DNA of 26,019 bases from an uncultured Clostridia bacterium (lineage in GTDB: Bacteria > Bacillota > Clostridia > Christensenellales > Aristaeellaceae): positions 1-26,019 of the forward strand of contig CAKUCW010000037.1 of the NCBI GenBank assembly GCA_934643825.1, in the 5' to 3' direction. Made by a program: the position numbers and the translations under genes. This document shows positions 1-6,870 of the stretch, in pieces. Each line of letters opens with the position of its first letter. The stretch's first letter is position 1. The notes beneath the pieces are model-generated. The model was not told where the DNA came from, ran no database searches, and worked only from the letters and a program-made list of their open reading frames with translations.

Positions 1-8
1 CCCCCGAA

Positions 9-94
9 GGGGGGAGAATAGCCCTTTCCGCAAATGAAAGAATAGCTGAATTTCTTGATTTTGCTATTCAAGCCAAGCTTGCTTATGTCAACAA
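9..94 (+). repeat. Dispersed repeat R1, copy 1
   Basis: This 86-nt stretch matches the reverse complement of 4943–5028 with only four mismatches by eye. It is preceded by a C5/G6 hairpin at 1–14 with a GAA loop and followed within five bases by a terminator-like hairpin (99–130). The other copy has the same order: C/G hairpin, conserved body, terminator. The body can be read as peptide in one frame (it includes RIALSANERIAEF), but no stop lies before the terminator, so a non-coding RNA or mobile repeat fits better. The sequence upstream of base 1 is not visible, so the 5' boundary is unknown. Confidence 0.8.
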
Positions 95-98
95 ATCT

Positions 99-130
99 GA
101 CCGCTTTCCCTCCGGAAAACGGTCTTATTT
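99..130 (+). terminator. Terminator-like hairpin after R1 copy 1
   Basis: The arms 99–109 and 114–124 pair over 11 positions with one mismatch around the loop CTCC, followed by TTATTT on the + strand. It lies five bases after the R1 body. It also sits just downstream of the stop of the minus-strand repressor gene at 138, so it may end that transcript too, although its minus-strand T-run is weaker. Confidence 0.6.
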
Positions 131-137
131 ATGCGTC

Positions 138-431
138 TTAATACTTCAGCCCAAGATGTTCCTCAATTCGGGAAACCCGCCTGACTAAATCATTCTCTTC
201 TTCTTCGAGCGTCTTGACGGTATTCTTCATGTCCGTACGCGCAAGCAGATAATCGCAGGAAACCTCCAGCGTATCCGCCAGCAGGCACAGCGTTTCCAAA
301 CTCGGCTGACGCAGACCGCGTTCATAAAGCCCGACGGTATTCAGGCTTTTTCCAATCACATCCGCCAGAGTCTGCTGGCTCATATGTTTGGCAGTGCGTG
401 CAGCCTTCAGCCGCTCACCAAACTTGACCAT
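138..431 (-). CDS. XRE-family (Cro/CI-type) transcriptional regulator
   Basis: A 97-aa DNA-binding protein. Residues 4–63 form a helix-turn-helix XRE domain (FGERLKAARTAKHMSQQTLA, then LYERGLRQPSLETLCLLADTL). The C-terminus, residues 70–94, is charged and probably helical, typical of dimerising small repressors. I chose the ATG at 431 because GGAGGT lies eight bases upstream; an in-frame upstream ATG at 482 has no such site and would add 17 residues unlike the family. It stands alone, transcribed toward the left edge. An inverted repeat upstream (588–609) may be its operator. Target genes are unknown; it could act on itself or on the neighbouring redox operon. Confidence 0.85.
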   Translation of the reverse strand: MVKFGERLKAARTAKHMSQQTLADVIGKSLNTVGLYERGLRQPSLETLCLLADTLEVSCDYLLARTDMKNTVKTLEEEENDLVRRVSRIEEHLGLKY

Positions 432-818
432 ATATTTACACCTCCAACCCTGTCTGCATCTTCCCGCAGTCAGGCTTTCCATCGTTTACGAAAAATAGGC
501 TTTGTCCGTTCCTGACTGCATCGGATTTACGCAGCCGCCGGTGTCTTTGACCTTTGCTTTTGTGCTTACCCTTTAGTATACAATTCCTTGTCAAATCGTC
601 TACTGACAAAAAGGATGTTTTTTTCTGCCGCATCACATGAATCATTCATTTTTTCTCATTCTTTTTATTCTTTTTAAAATTTTCATCCTCATAATCACTA
701 TTTTCACCATGATGTCATGTGGATATGAAAATCATCTGCCTGACTTGAGCTGATTCCACCTTTTCTTCCGCCGCCATCTTATGAAATGCTGAAGTTTGGC
801 TCCATTTTCCATTCCTTC
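432..818. other. Gene-free stretch between XRE gene and redox operon
   Basis: About 390 bases with no convincing gene. The right half (640–720) is very AT-rich and T-rich on the + strand. A 38-codon open frame at 637–753 on the + strand encodes a hydrophobic peptide but has no ribosome binding site close to its ATG. The left half carries the likely promoter and operator of the XRE gene. Confidence 0.5.
575..609 (-). promoter_or_regulatory. Candidate XRE-gene promoter with inverted-repeat operator
   Basis: On the minus strand TATACT (580–575) is a good -10 hexamer. Just upstream is the inverted repeat TTGTCA-N10-TGACAA (588–609). A TTGACA (594–589) is present but only eight bases from the -10, so it is not a normal -35. 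The repeat is well placed for autorepression by the XRE protein; this is inference from position. Confidence 0.35.
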
Positions 819-862
819 AAAAAAAGGACTCATGCCGCTGCTGTGACGGAATGAGTCCTTTG
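819..862 (-). terminator. Intrinsic terminator of the redox operon
   Basis: On the minus strand AAGGACTCAT (860–851) pairs perfectly with ATGAGTCCTT (833–824) and is followed by a run of T. It lies just past the stop codon of the TlpA-like gene at 871. Confidence 0.9.
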
Positions 863-870
863 CCTTTTAT

Positions 871-1731
871 TTATTTGCTGATAACCGCAGAATCCCGTGC
901 CAAGGCTTCTTCCATCGTCTTTTGCAGCATTTCGAGGTTCTTCTCGTTGTCGATGCCGCCGAGCAGGGGTTCGCCCACGATTCTGCCGTTGCGGTCAAAG
1001 ACATAGGTGGTGGGGAACGCCATGATGCCCAGCGCAAACGTTCCGGCCTCGCTGCTCGCGTCAAAGTAGATGTTGCGGTAATTCGCGCCGGTCATTTCGA
1101 GCAGCTGCTTCGCCGTTTCAATGCCCTGCTTGTTGCCGTCCAGCGTTTCCACGTTGATGCCGACGACCTCGCCGCCCTGCTCCTTGATGCGCTCATTCAG
1201 CGCGCTCAGGTCATCCAGCTCCTGCACGCAGGGCTTGCAGCCGTTGAACCAGAAGTTCACAACCGTGAAGGCATTGGCGGAAAACAGGCTGTTATCCACG
1301 TCGTTGCCATCCAGATCTTTTCCCGTGAACTGCGGGAAGGCGTCGCCCTGCGCCGCATCCTCCGGCTGGCTGGACGCATCGCTCGCGGAAATCTCGGCAA
1401 TCTTTTCTTCAATCGTCCGAATCTGCTCCGCATCCGCCTTGAGCTTTTCATATTCCTCCTCGGAGAACTGCTCCTTCGCGCCTTCCACCGCGCTCATGAG
1501 GACATCGCCGTAGTTGCTGCTGAGAACACCGTCGGTGACGTTCTTGTTCATAGAGAGGAATACCTTCTCCCACAGCGCGTTGTTGGCGAGCAGAATCTCG
1601 TTTTCAACCTCCAGCAGCTCGTATTCCGTCTTTCCATCCAGCTCCGGAGCGGTGCTGCTTTCAGCGCAGGCAGTCAGGGAAAACGTCAGCAGCATAGCGA
1701 TCATCAGGGCGATTACTCGATTCATTTTCAT
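871..1731 (-). CDS. TlpA/ResA-like thioredoxin-fold lipoprotein
   Basis: A 286-aa predicted lipoprotein, anchored outside the membrane. The signal peptide ends in a lipobox SLTAC with Cys22 as the lipidated residue. Residues 30–125 are charged and helical with no recognised domain. Residues 132–280 form a TlpA/ResA-type thioredoxin fold with active site C165-K-P-C168 in FWFNGCKPC and the cis-proline at AFP240. The family carries out thiol–disulfide exchange on exported proteins. The start at 1731 has GGAGA nine bases upstream, inside the end of the polyferredoxin gene. Last gene of a three-gene operon and followed by a strong terminator. Its electrons could come from the polyferredoxin next to it; the substrate is unknown. 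Confidence 0.88.
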   Translation of the reverse strand: MKMNRVIALMIAMLLTFSLTACAESSTAPELDGKTEYELLEVENEILLANNALWEKVFLSMNKNVTDGVLSSNYGDVLMSAVEGAKEQFSEEEYEKLKADAEQIRTIEEKIAEISASDASSQPEDAAQGDAFPQFTGKDLDGNDVDNSLFSANAFTVVNFWFNGCKPCVQELDDLSALNERIKEQGGEVVGINVETLDGNKQGIETAKQLLEMTGANYRNIYFDASSEAGTFALGIMAFPTTYVFDRNGRIVGEPLLGGIDNEKNLEMLQKTMEEALARDSAVISK

Positions 1732-1736
1732 GTTTT

Positions 1737-2639
1737 TTAATCTCCTTTTTCTTTTTTGATTTTATTGTTTGATCGGTCACCAAGACCGAATTGGTAGCTG
1801 ATTGCGTCCTTGGGGCACGCCTTCATGCACATGCCGCAGCGGATGCACTCCGTATGGTTGGGCGATTTTGTGATATCCACATCCATCTTACAGGCTCTTG
1901 CGCACGCTCCGCAGGATACGCATTTGCTCGTATCCACGCGCATCTGGAAAAGCGACACCTTATTGAGCAGCGCATAAAACGCACCCAGCGGACAGAGCCA
2001 CTTGCAGAAGGGGCGATACATAAACACACTGCCCAGAACAACCGCCAGCAGCACACAGCTTTTCCATGTGAACAGCTTGCCCAGCGCGGCGCGGATGCCC
2101 GCGTTCGTCAGGGACAGCGGAATCGCGCCCTCCAGCACACCCTGCGGGCAGAGATACTTGCAGAAGAACGGATCGCCCATGCCGAGCTGATTGGTCACCA
2201 GCATCGGAAGCAGAATCACCATCACCAGCAGCACCCCATATTTCAGATACCGCAAAGGCTTGAGCTTCCTGGTCGATATCTTGGGCGACGGGATTTTGTG
2301 CAGCAGCTCCTGAAACCACCCGAACGGACAGAGGAAGCCGCAGATGAACCTGCCCAATAGAACGCCGATTAAAATCAGGATTCCGGTGATGTAATAAGAA
2401 AACTTGAATTTCGACGAGCCGACGACCGCCTGAAACGAGCCGATGGGACAGGCTCCCGCCGCCCCGGGACACGAGTAGCAGTTCAGCCCCGGTACGCAGA
2501 CGTACTTGCCCGAACCCTGATACAGCGTGCCTTTTTTGAAATTCGGCAGATGGATGTTGGTCAGCAGTGTGGCGCACGCCTGAATCCATCCGCGGAAGCG
2601 GGCGAGAATATGCGTTTTTTTCTTATCCAATGCCAACAC
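1737..2639 (-). CDS. Membrane-bound 4Fe-4S polyferredoxin (NapH/YccM-like)
   Basis: A roughly 300-aa integral membrane iron–sulfur protein. Hydrophobic segments lie near 82–98, 133–150 and 192–208. Three CxxxCP motifs (C100/C104, C160/C164, C212/C216) are typical of NapH/NosR/CcoG-like proteins, and an additional N-terminal cysteine group sits at 48, 54, 57 and 64. The C-terminus carries two classical 4Fe-4S ferredoxin motifs (C240, C243, C246, C250 and C265, C268, C271, C275). It probably moves electrons across or along the membrane. The start is uncertain: GTG at 2639 lies one base from a GGAG, whereas TTG at 2630 is ten bases from it. The gene begins inside the upstream CXXC micro-gene and its end holds the ribosome binding site of the TlpA-like gene, so the three are surely co-expressed. 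Confidence 0.88.
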   Translation of the reverse strand: MLALDKKKTHILARFRGWIQACATLLTNIHLPNFKKGTLYQGSGKYVCVPGLNCYSCPGAAGACPIGSFQAVVGSSKFKFSYYITGILILIGVLLGRFICGFLCPFGWFQELLHKIPSPKISTRKLKPLRYLKYGVLLVMVILLPMLVTNQLGMGDPFFCKYLCPQGVLEGAIPLSLTNAGIRAALGKLFTWKSCVLLAVVLGSVFMYRPFCKWLCPLGAFYALLNKVSLFQMRVDTSKCVSCGACARACKMDVDITKSPNHTECIRCGMCMKACPKDAISYQFGLGDRSNNKIKKEKGD

Positions 2640-2766
2640 ACTCCATGCACAGGCGAATCGCCTTCGAGAAAACCGTATCCGCTTCTCCGCGCCAAACGCC
2701 GAAGCCGATCATCAGTACCGCAGCCACCAGCAAAACGGATTGCAGCAGCCTTTTTCTTTGAATCAT
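2623..2766 (-). CDS. CD1871A-like CXXC-motif membrane micro-protein
   Basis: A 47-aa protein with one transmembrane helix (residues about 9–24) and a conserved C-terminal CMECVGIG, matching from memory the family named CD1871A CXXC-motif protein in Clostridioides. The start at 2766 is supported by AGGAGG just upstream. An in-frame ATG at 2844 would add 26 residues with no motif and no ribosome binding site. It overlaps the polyferredoxin start by 17 bases. In other Clostridia, as I recall, the same small protein precedes a 4Fe-4S membrane protein and a TlpA-like protein, so the three probably form one redox unit. The function is unknown. Confidence 0.75.
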   Translation of the reverse strand: MIQRKRLLQSVLLVAAVLMIGFGVWRGEADTVFSKAIRLCMECVGIG

Positions 2767-2835
2767 CGTTTTCCTCCTGTCGCTTTGATAATAGGAGTAT
2801 ATAACACGGAGGTTAAAATTCCTGCTAAGAAAAAC

Positions 2836-2867
2836 TTTACACAAAACTTATTGTCGTCTGATATAAT
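2836..2867 (+). promoter_or_regulatory. Extended -10 promoter of the two-component operon
   Basis: TGATATAAT (2859–2867) is a perfect extended -10 element. TTTACA (2836–2841) is present but 20 bases away, so recognition probably relies on the extended -10. A start near 2874 would give a leader of about 155 bases before the response regulator gene. Confidence 0.55.
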
Positions 2868-2874
2868 AAATGAA

Positions 2875-3031
2875 AACAGAGAAAGATTTGAGGCGTCGCC
2901 CCAAATCCCGACCGAAAATTTGATTTGCCGCACGGATTGCCCGGCGATCAACGGAGGATGAACCCGTAACACAAAAAGGCGGGCAATCTCACATTTCCTA
3001 TTTGAATGAAAAAAACAACATGGAGGAGCCT
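2875..3031 (+). other. Structured untranslated leader of the response regulator mRNA
   Basis: The expected leader contains a hairpin at about 2885–2906 (GATTTG... with ...AAATC arms) and a long-range perfect 9-bp pairing GATTGCCCG (2935–2943) with CGGGCAATC (2980–2988). Inside the second loop ACGG can pair with CCGT. It ends with GGAGGAG before the start codon. I do not recognise a known riboswitch class; the pairings are seen, regulation is inference. Confidence 0.35.
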
Positions 3032-3709
3032 ATGCGTCTTTTAGTCGTGGAAGATGAGCAGTCCCTGCGCGAGGGCATCGCGAAAAAGCTTCGGCTGTCC
3101 GGCTACGAAGTCGATGCCTGCGAAGACGGAGAAGAAGCGCTGGATATCTTAGCCTCGGAACAATACGATTTGATTCTGCTGGATCTGAATCTGCCCAAGG
3201 TGGACGGAATGACCGTTTTGCGCACGCTTCGGGAAAGCGACCTCGAAACCCGCGTTCTGATTCTTTCCGCCCGCAGTGAGATTTCGGATAAGGTGGACGG
3301 ACTGGATGCCGGCGCGAACGACTATCTCTCCAAGCCCTTTCACCTTGCGGAGCTTGAGGCACGCGTCCGCAGCCTGACCCGGCGTCAGTTTATCCAGCGG
3401 GATATCTGCCTGCGCTGCGGACGGATTTCCTTTGACACAAAGAGCCGAATCGCCTCCGTTGACGGGCAGATTCTCGCCCTGACCCGCAAAGAAAGCGGCG
3501 TGCTGGAATACCTGCTTCTGCATCAGGGGCGTCCGGTCAGTCAGGAGGAATTGATGGAGCATGTCTGGGATGGCAGCGTAGACAGCTTCAGTAACTCCAT
3601 TCGCGTACACATGTCCGCTCTGCGGAAAAAGCTGAGGGCGGCATTGGGGTTTGACCCCATCTGCAACCGCGTCGGCGAAGGATATGAGATCAAAGGGGAA
3701 GCACGATGA
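3032..3709 (+). CDS. OmpR/PhoB-family response regulator
   Basis: A 225-aa two-component response regulator. The receiver domain covers residues 1–115, with acidic pocket E7/D8, phospho-acceptor D51 (LILLDLNLPKVDG), S79 and K101 in YLSKPF. A winged-helix DNA-binding domain fills about 130–222 (LTRKESGVLEYLLLHQGRPV, then SNSIRVHMSALRKKL). I chose the ATG at 3032 because GGAGGAG lies just before it and the protein then starts as MRLLVVEDE, usual for the family; the in-frame ATG at 3002 lacks this. Its stop overlaps the kinase start (ATGA), so the pair is translationally coupled. It diverges from the redox operon, a possible target; the signal is unknown. Confidence 0.95.
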   Translation: MRLLVVEDEQSLREGIAKKLRLSGYEVDACEDGEEALDILASEQYDLILLDLNLPKVDGMTVLRTLRESDLETRVLILSARSEISDKVDGLDAGANDYLSKPFHLAELEARVRSLTRRQFIQRDICLRCGRISFDTKSRIASVDGQILALTRKESGVLEYLLLHQGRPVSQEELMEHVWDGSVDSFSNSIRVHMSALRKKLRAALGFDPICNRVGEGYEIKGEAR

Positions 3710-4854
3710 AACGTTTATCACTTCAATGGAGAATGACACTCCTGACCGCCCTGCTGATTGCCGGCGCCTGCATCTGTCTGAACCTGCTGCTGTATCGCTC
3801 CGGCGCAACCGGCATGGATTCCCTGAACGGCTATATCATGCAATATCAACCGGGCGACGCGGAAGGTCTGACCATCGAGATTCCAGATGCGCAGATGGCA
3901 GATTTCATCCATCACTTTTCGCAGGAAGTGGATGACGCCAAGGTGCTTTACGGGCACAACGGCTGGGTGATCACCTCCGTCGTGACGCTGCTCAGCGCGG
4001 CAATCGCCTACTTTGTCAGCGGCAGAGCCTTAAAGCCGCTGAAGCAGCTCTCCCGGCAGACGGAAAAAATCAATCAGGACAGCATCGCAAGCCTCCGTTT
4101 GGACGAAGACGCCGTTCAGGAATTTCAGCAGTTAAGCCAATCCGTGAACCATATGCTCGACCGTCTGGCACAGTCCTTCGACTTGCAGCGTCAGTTTGCG
4201 GGCAACGCCGCCCACGAACTGCGTACGCCCTTAGCCATTCTGCAAACCAAGCTGGAGCTTTTCGCCGAGGAGCATCCCGACATGAATCCCGAAACAGCGG
4301 AGCTGGTCGGGACGCTGCTGGAACAGATCAACCGATTGACGGCGCTCGTGCGCACCCTGCTGGAAATGAGCAATCTGGTTTCCGTTCCCCGCTCGGATCA
4401 CATCGAGCTGGCGCCGCTGCTGGACGAAATTCTCGCGGATCTGACGCCGCTGGCACAGAAAAACGGCATCTCGCTCGGCGCACAGTGCGATGACATCAGC
4501 ATCGTGGGAAGCGACGCTCTGATTTACCGCCTGCTGTTTAATCTGATTGAAAACGGCATCAAATACAATCGTCCGAACGGCTCCGTTTCCGTTGCCGTTC
4601 ATCAGGAAGCGGATCAGGTGAGCCTGCGCGTTTCCGATACGGGCTTCGGCATATCGCAGGAATATCGGGACAGCATTTTTCAGCCGTTCTTTCGGGTGGA
4701 TAAATCCAGAAGCCGAAAAATGGGCGGCGTCGGCTTGGGGCTTGCGCTTGTTCGGGAAATCGCCGTCCTGCACGGCGGATCGGTGTCGGTGGAAGCCAGC
4801 TCCGATCAGGGGACGACCTTTCTTCTGGTTCTTCCGGTGGAGCAGGAGGGGTGA
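3706..4854 (+). CDS. Two-component sensor histidine kinase
   Basis: A 382-aa membrane kinase. TM1 is about 10–30, a short external segment 31–85 has no recognised sensor fold, and TM2 is about 86–106. A HAMP linker follows (107–160). The HisKA domain has the phospho-acceptor His170 in NAAHELRTPLA. The HATPase domain shows the N box NLIENGIKYN (279–288), G1 DTGFGI (311–316) and G2 GVGLGLAL (341–348). All catalytic motifs are intact. It starts within the stop codon of the response regulator. The very short external loop suggests sensing within the membrane or through a partner. No clear terminator follows on the + strand. Confidence 0.95.
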   Translation: MKRLSLQWRMTLLTALLIAGACICLNLLLYRSGATGMDSLNGYIMQYQPGDAEGLTIEIPDAQMADFIHHFSQEVDDAKVLYGHNGWVITSVVTLLSAAIAYFVSGRALKPLKQLSRQTEKINQDSIASLRLDEDAVQEFQQLSQSVNHMLDRLAQSFDLQRQFAGNAAHELRTPLAILQTKLELFAEEHPDMNPETAELVGTLLEQINRLTALVRTLLEMSNLVSVPRSDHIELAPLLDEILADLTPLAQKNGISLGAQCDDISIVGSDALIYRLLFNLIENGIKYNRPNGSVSVAVHQEADQVSLRVSDTGFGISQEYRDSIFQPFFRVDKSRSRKMGGVGLGLALVREIAVLHGGSVSVEASSDQGTTFLLVLPVEQEG

Positions 4855-4915
4855 CCAAACGCCTTCTTCACTTTGCGGCGGTTTGAGCAGCATTTTCCGT
4901 TAAAAAACAGCAGAC

Positions 4916-4936
4916 AAAAAAGCGGGATGCGCCCGC
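4916..4936 (-). terminator. Terminator after R1 copy 2
   Basis: On the minus strand GCGGG (4936–4932) pairs with CCCGC (4926–4922) and is followed by six T (4921–4916). It lies six bases after the end of the R1 body, matching the arrangement of copy 1 although the stem sequence is unrelated. Confidence 0.7.
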
Positions 4937-4942
4937 CTCAGC

Positions 4943-5028
4943 TTGTTGACATAAGCAAACTTGGCTTGAAGAACAAAATCAAAAAATTCAGCTATTCTTT
5001 CATTTGCGGAAAGGGCTATTCTCCCCCC
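4943..5028 (-). repeat. Dispersed repeat R1, copy 2
   Basis: Inverted copy of 9–94, about 95% identical. On the minus strand it is preceded by a C5/G6 hairpin with a TTC loop (about 5036–5023), where copy 1 has the complementary loop GAA, and followed by a terminator at 4936. A peptide frame runs through the body but continues past the terminator to 4900, which speaks against a protein product. It lies between the two-component operon and trmO, directly after repeat R2. Confidence 0.8.
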
Positions 5029-5065
5029 GAAGGGGGAGAATAGCTTTTTGTCTACAGTCTGAATC

Positions 5066-5162
5066 GGGCTGAGCCCGCCTTCATCTCCGCCGAAGTCCGC
5101 CACGCATCAAAGTCCTGCTCACGCGGGCGATTTTACGCAATTTCCCATACGTCAAAAAATCT
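5066..5162 (-). repeat. Dispersed repeat R2, copy A
   Basis: Matches 18631–18727 in inverted orientation. The core, 5117–5143, is an exact 27-nt match to 18650–18676; similarity of about 90% extends to the T-run of the trmO terminator, and a weaker gap-free match (about 60%) continues for some 50 bases. In both places the element starts at the T-run of a terminator. Confidence 0.75.
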
Positions 5163-5198
5163 CCCCTGCGGACGCGAACGCCGCAAAGGAGATTTTTT
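5154..5198 (-). terminator. Intrinsic terminator of trmO, bidirectional
   Basis: AAAAAATCTCC (5154–5164) pairs perfectly with GGAGATTTTTT (5188–5198), with GCGG/CCGC pairing inside. It follows the trmO stop codon by three bases, and its A- and T-runs let it work on either strand. Confidence 0.9.
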
Positions 5199-5201
5199 GA
5201 T

Positions 5202-5885
5202 TCATCCCAATTTTTCCACTGCGCACACGGTCAGCACGCCGTCTTTAACCGTAAACCGGACATTTTTTCCGGCAAACGCCACGCCATACACGCGTTCCGG
5301 ATCGCTCTGGTAGGAAGGTCTCGGGTCGTGCGCAAGCACGCCGCGCAACGCCTGCCGATGATCCGGCGCAATGGCTTCCTCCAGCTCCGCCGGAAAGACG
5401 ACTTCCAATCCGTCATGCTCATGAGCCGCGGCAAAGCCGCCCGTCGCATCCGGATGACAATCCGCGTAGGGAAGATAGGGCTTGATATCGTAGATCGGCG
5501 TACCATCCATCAGATCGGCGCCGCCGACGACGAGCACCGTTCCCTCCGAGGCATGCGTTTCAACGCTCACGAGCGTCACACTCGAAAGCCCGATGGGATT
5601 CGGGCGAAAGGGCGAACGGGTCGCAAACACGCCCATGCGTGTGTTGCCGCCCAGCCTCGGCGGGCGGACGGTCGGCAACCACGAATCCCGCTCGCACTCG
5701 GAAAAGCCCCAGATGAGCCAGAGGTGGGAAAAACCCTCGATGCCGCGCAGGGCGGCTTCATTGCGATATTCCGGCTCGAAGACGATCTTCGCCCGGGTTT
5801 CGGGCACGACGCCGCTCTGCCGCGGAATGCCGAATTTTTCCGGAAAGTCGCTTCGGATTCTTGCGATGATTTTCAGCTGATTCAT
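5202..5885 (-). CDS. trmO: tRNA (adenine-N6)-methyltransferase TrmO (TsaA/UPF0066)
   Basis: A 227-aa protein of the TsaA/TrmO family, which methylates N6-threonylcarbamoyladenosine at position 37 of threonine tRNA using S-adenosylmethionine. Family motifs are clear: GFSHLWLIWGF near residue 52, RLGGNTRMGVFATRSPFRP near 77, and DLMDGTPIYDIKPYLPYAD near 130. Length is close to that of E. coli TrmO. The ATG at 5885 is the only sensible start but no strong ribosome binding site is visible. It lies 52 bases after the GntR-type gene with no terminator between, so it is probably co-transcribed with it; the functional link is not obvious. It ends in a strong terminator. Confidence 0.93.
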   Translation of the reverse strand: MNQLKIIARIRSDFPEKFGIPRQSGVVPETRAKIVFEPEYRNEAALRGIEGFSHLWLIWGFSECERDSWLPTVRPPRLGGNTRMGVFATRSPFRPNPIGLSSVTLVSVETHASEGTVLVVGGADLMDGTPIYDIKPYLPYADCHPDATGGFAAAHEHDGLEVVFPAELEEAIAPDHRQALRGVLAHDPRPSYQSDPERVYGVAFAGKNVRFTVKDGVLTVCAVEKLG

Positions 5886-5937
5886 GGTATTCAGAATCTG
5901 CCGGGGCTTTTGCCTCAGCCGATCCCCTTCCTCCGTT

Positions 5938-6642
5938 TTACTTGACCAGCACGGACGGCACTTCTACGCCGGAGTCATGCATCGTTTGCAGCATATGGCG
6001 CTGCGCTGCCATACGCGCACGCTCGCTGTCATGCTCCAGAATGCCGCGGTACATCTCCAAATGGCACTGGCTGGCACGCTGATAGCTGCCCTCCACCCGG
6101 CGGGTGTGGTGATAGCCCGCCTGAATGGACTCATGAATCGTCGGCAGCAGGCGCATCATGACGTCGTTCCCCGTGCATTGCGCAATCACGGAATGGAATT
6201 CAAAATCGTAGGGCGTGTAATCCTCTCCGTGCAGATAGGCGTTATCCATCTTATCCAGCAGCGTCTTCATCGCCGCCAGCTGTTTATCCTGTCTGCGGAT
6301 AGCGGCAAGCGCGGCGACGCTCGGCTCGATCAAAAGCCGCGTTTCAAGCAGCTGCGCGATCAATTCTTCCTGATCCGCAAAGCGAAGCCCCAGCGGATCA
6401 TGGGCAAGCCCCGGCATCGCGCACAGGAACGTTCCCTGTCCCTGACGGATATCCACGATATGCTCTGTCTGAAGGATCTTGACCGCCTCGCGCACCGTCG
6501 AGCGGCTTACACCGAACCGCTCCATCAGTTCCGCCTCGGCAGGCAGTTTCGCGCCGGTCTTCAGGGATTCCTGAATGATCATTTCTCTGAGTTTATCGGC
6601 AACCTGTTCAGGTAATTTCCTCGTTTTTCTAACCGTTTCCAT
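5938..6642 (-). CDS. FadR-subfamily GntR transcriptional regulator (FCD domain)
   Basis: A 234-aa regulator from the ATG at 6642. Residues 8–75 form the GntR winged helix (LPAEAELMERFGVSRSTVRE, then RQGQGTFL). Residues about 95–220 form an all-helical FCD ligand domain with histidines in YDFEFHSVIA, HESIQAGYHHTR and AAQRHM that in this family bind a metal near the ligand. FCD regulators usually respond to sugar acids or short organic acids. An in-frame ATG at 6690 would add 16 residues; I prefer 6642 because the protein then starts near the helix-turn-helix and GGAAAGG lies upstream, but this is not certain. It diverges from the split transketolase, a likely target; kduI/kduD are another candidate. 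Confidence 0.88.
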   Translation of the reverse strand: METVRKTRKLPEQVADKLREMIIQESLKTGAKLPAEAELMERFGVSRSTVREAVKILQTEHIVDIRQGQGTFLCAMPGLAHDPLGLRFADQEELIAQLLETRLLIEPSVAALAAIRRQDKQLAAMKTLLDKMDNAYLHGEDYTPYDFEFHSVIAQCTGNDVMMRLLPTIHESIQAGYHHTRRVEGSYQRASQCHLEMYRGILEHDSERARMAAQRHMLQTMHDSGVEVPSVLVK

Positions 6643-6770
6643 TTTTCCCAAAGCCTTTCCTTCCAGATTTCCTGCTGATTTTATTGTCATGATTTTACCA
6701 TATATCGCTTATTTTCTCAACCTTTTCATTTTTTTCAGTCTGAGGAATGCGTTTTGCCTCCCCGCTGTTC

Positions 6771-6799
6771 TTGACATTCCGGACGCGCTTCTTTATAAT
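6771..6799 (+). promoter_or_regulatory. Perfect consensus sigma-A promoter for transketolase
   Basis: TTGACA (6771–6776), exactly 17 bases, then TATAAT (6794–6799): a full match to the housekeeping consensus. Transcription should start near 6806, giving a leader of about 65 bases. Such a strong promoter suggests high expression or control by a repressor. Confidence 0.92.
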
Positions 6800-6870
6800 A
6801 AATACTGAGTTTTTATGTGAGTCGGGCGTAATCTTACGTCCCCTTAAAACCAAGTGTCAGGAGGAATATC

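Noticed and set aside
436..645. 69-codon minus-strand frame upstream of the XRE gene
   Set aside because: Overlaps the promoter, operator and start region of the XRE gene and has no recognisable protein pattern.
4900..5103. 67-codon minus-strand frame across R1 and R2
   Set aside because: It reads through the R1 terminator at 4936–4916, lacks a ribosome binding site, and the R2 part is broken by a stop in the other copy.
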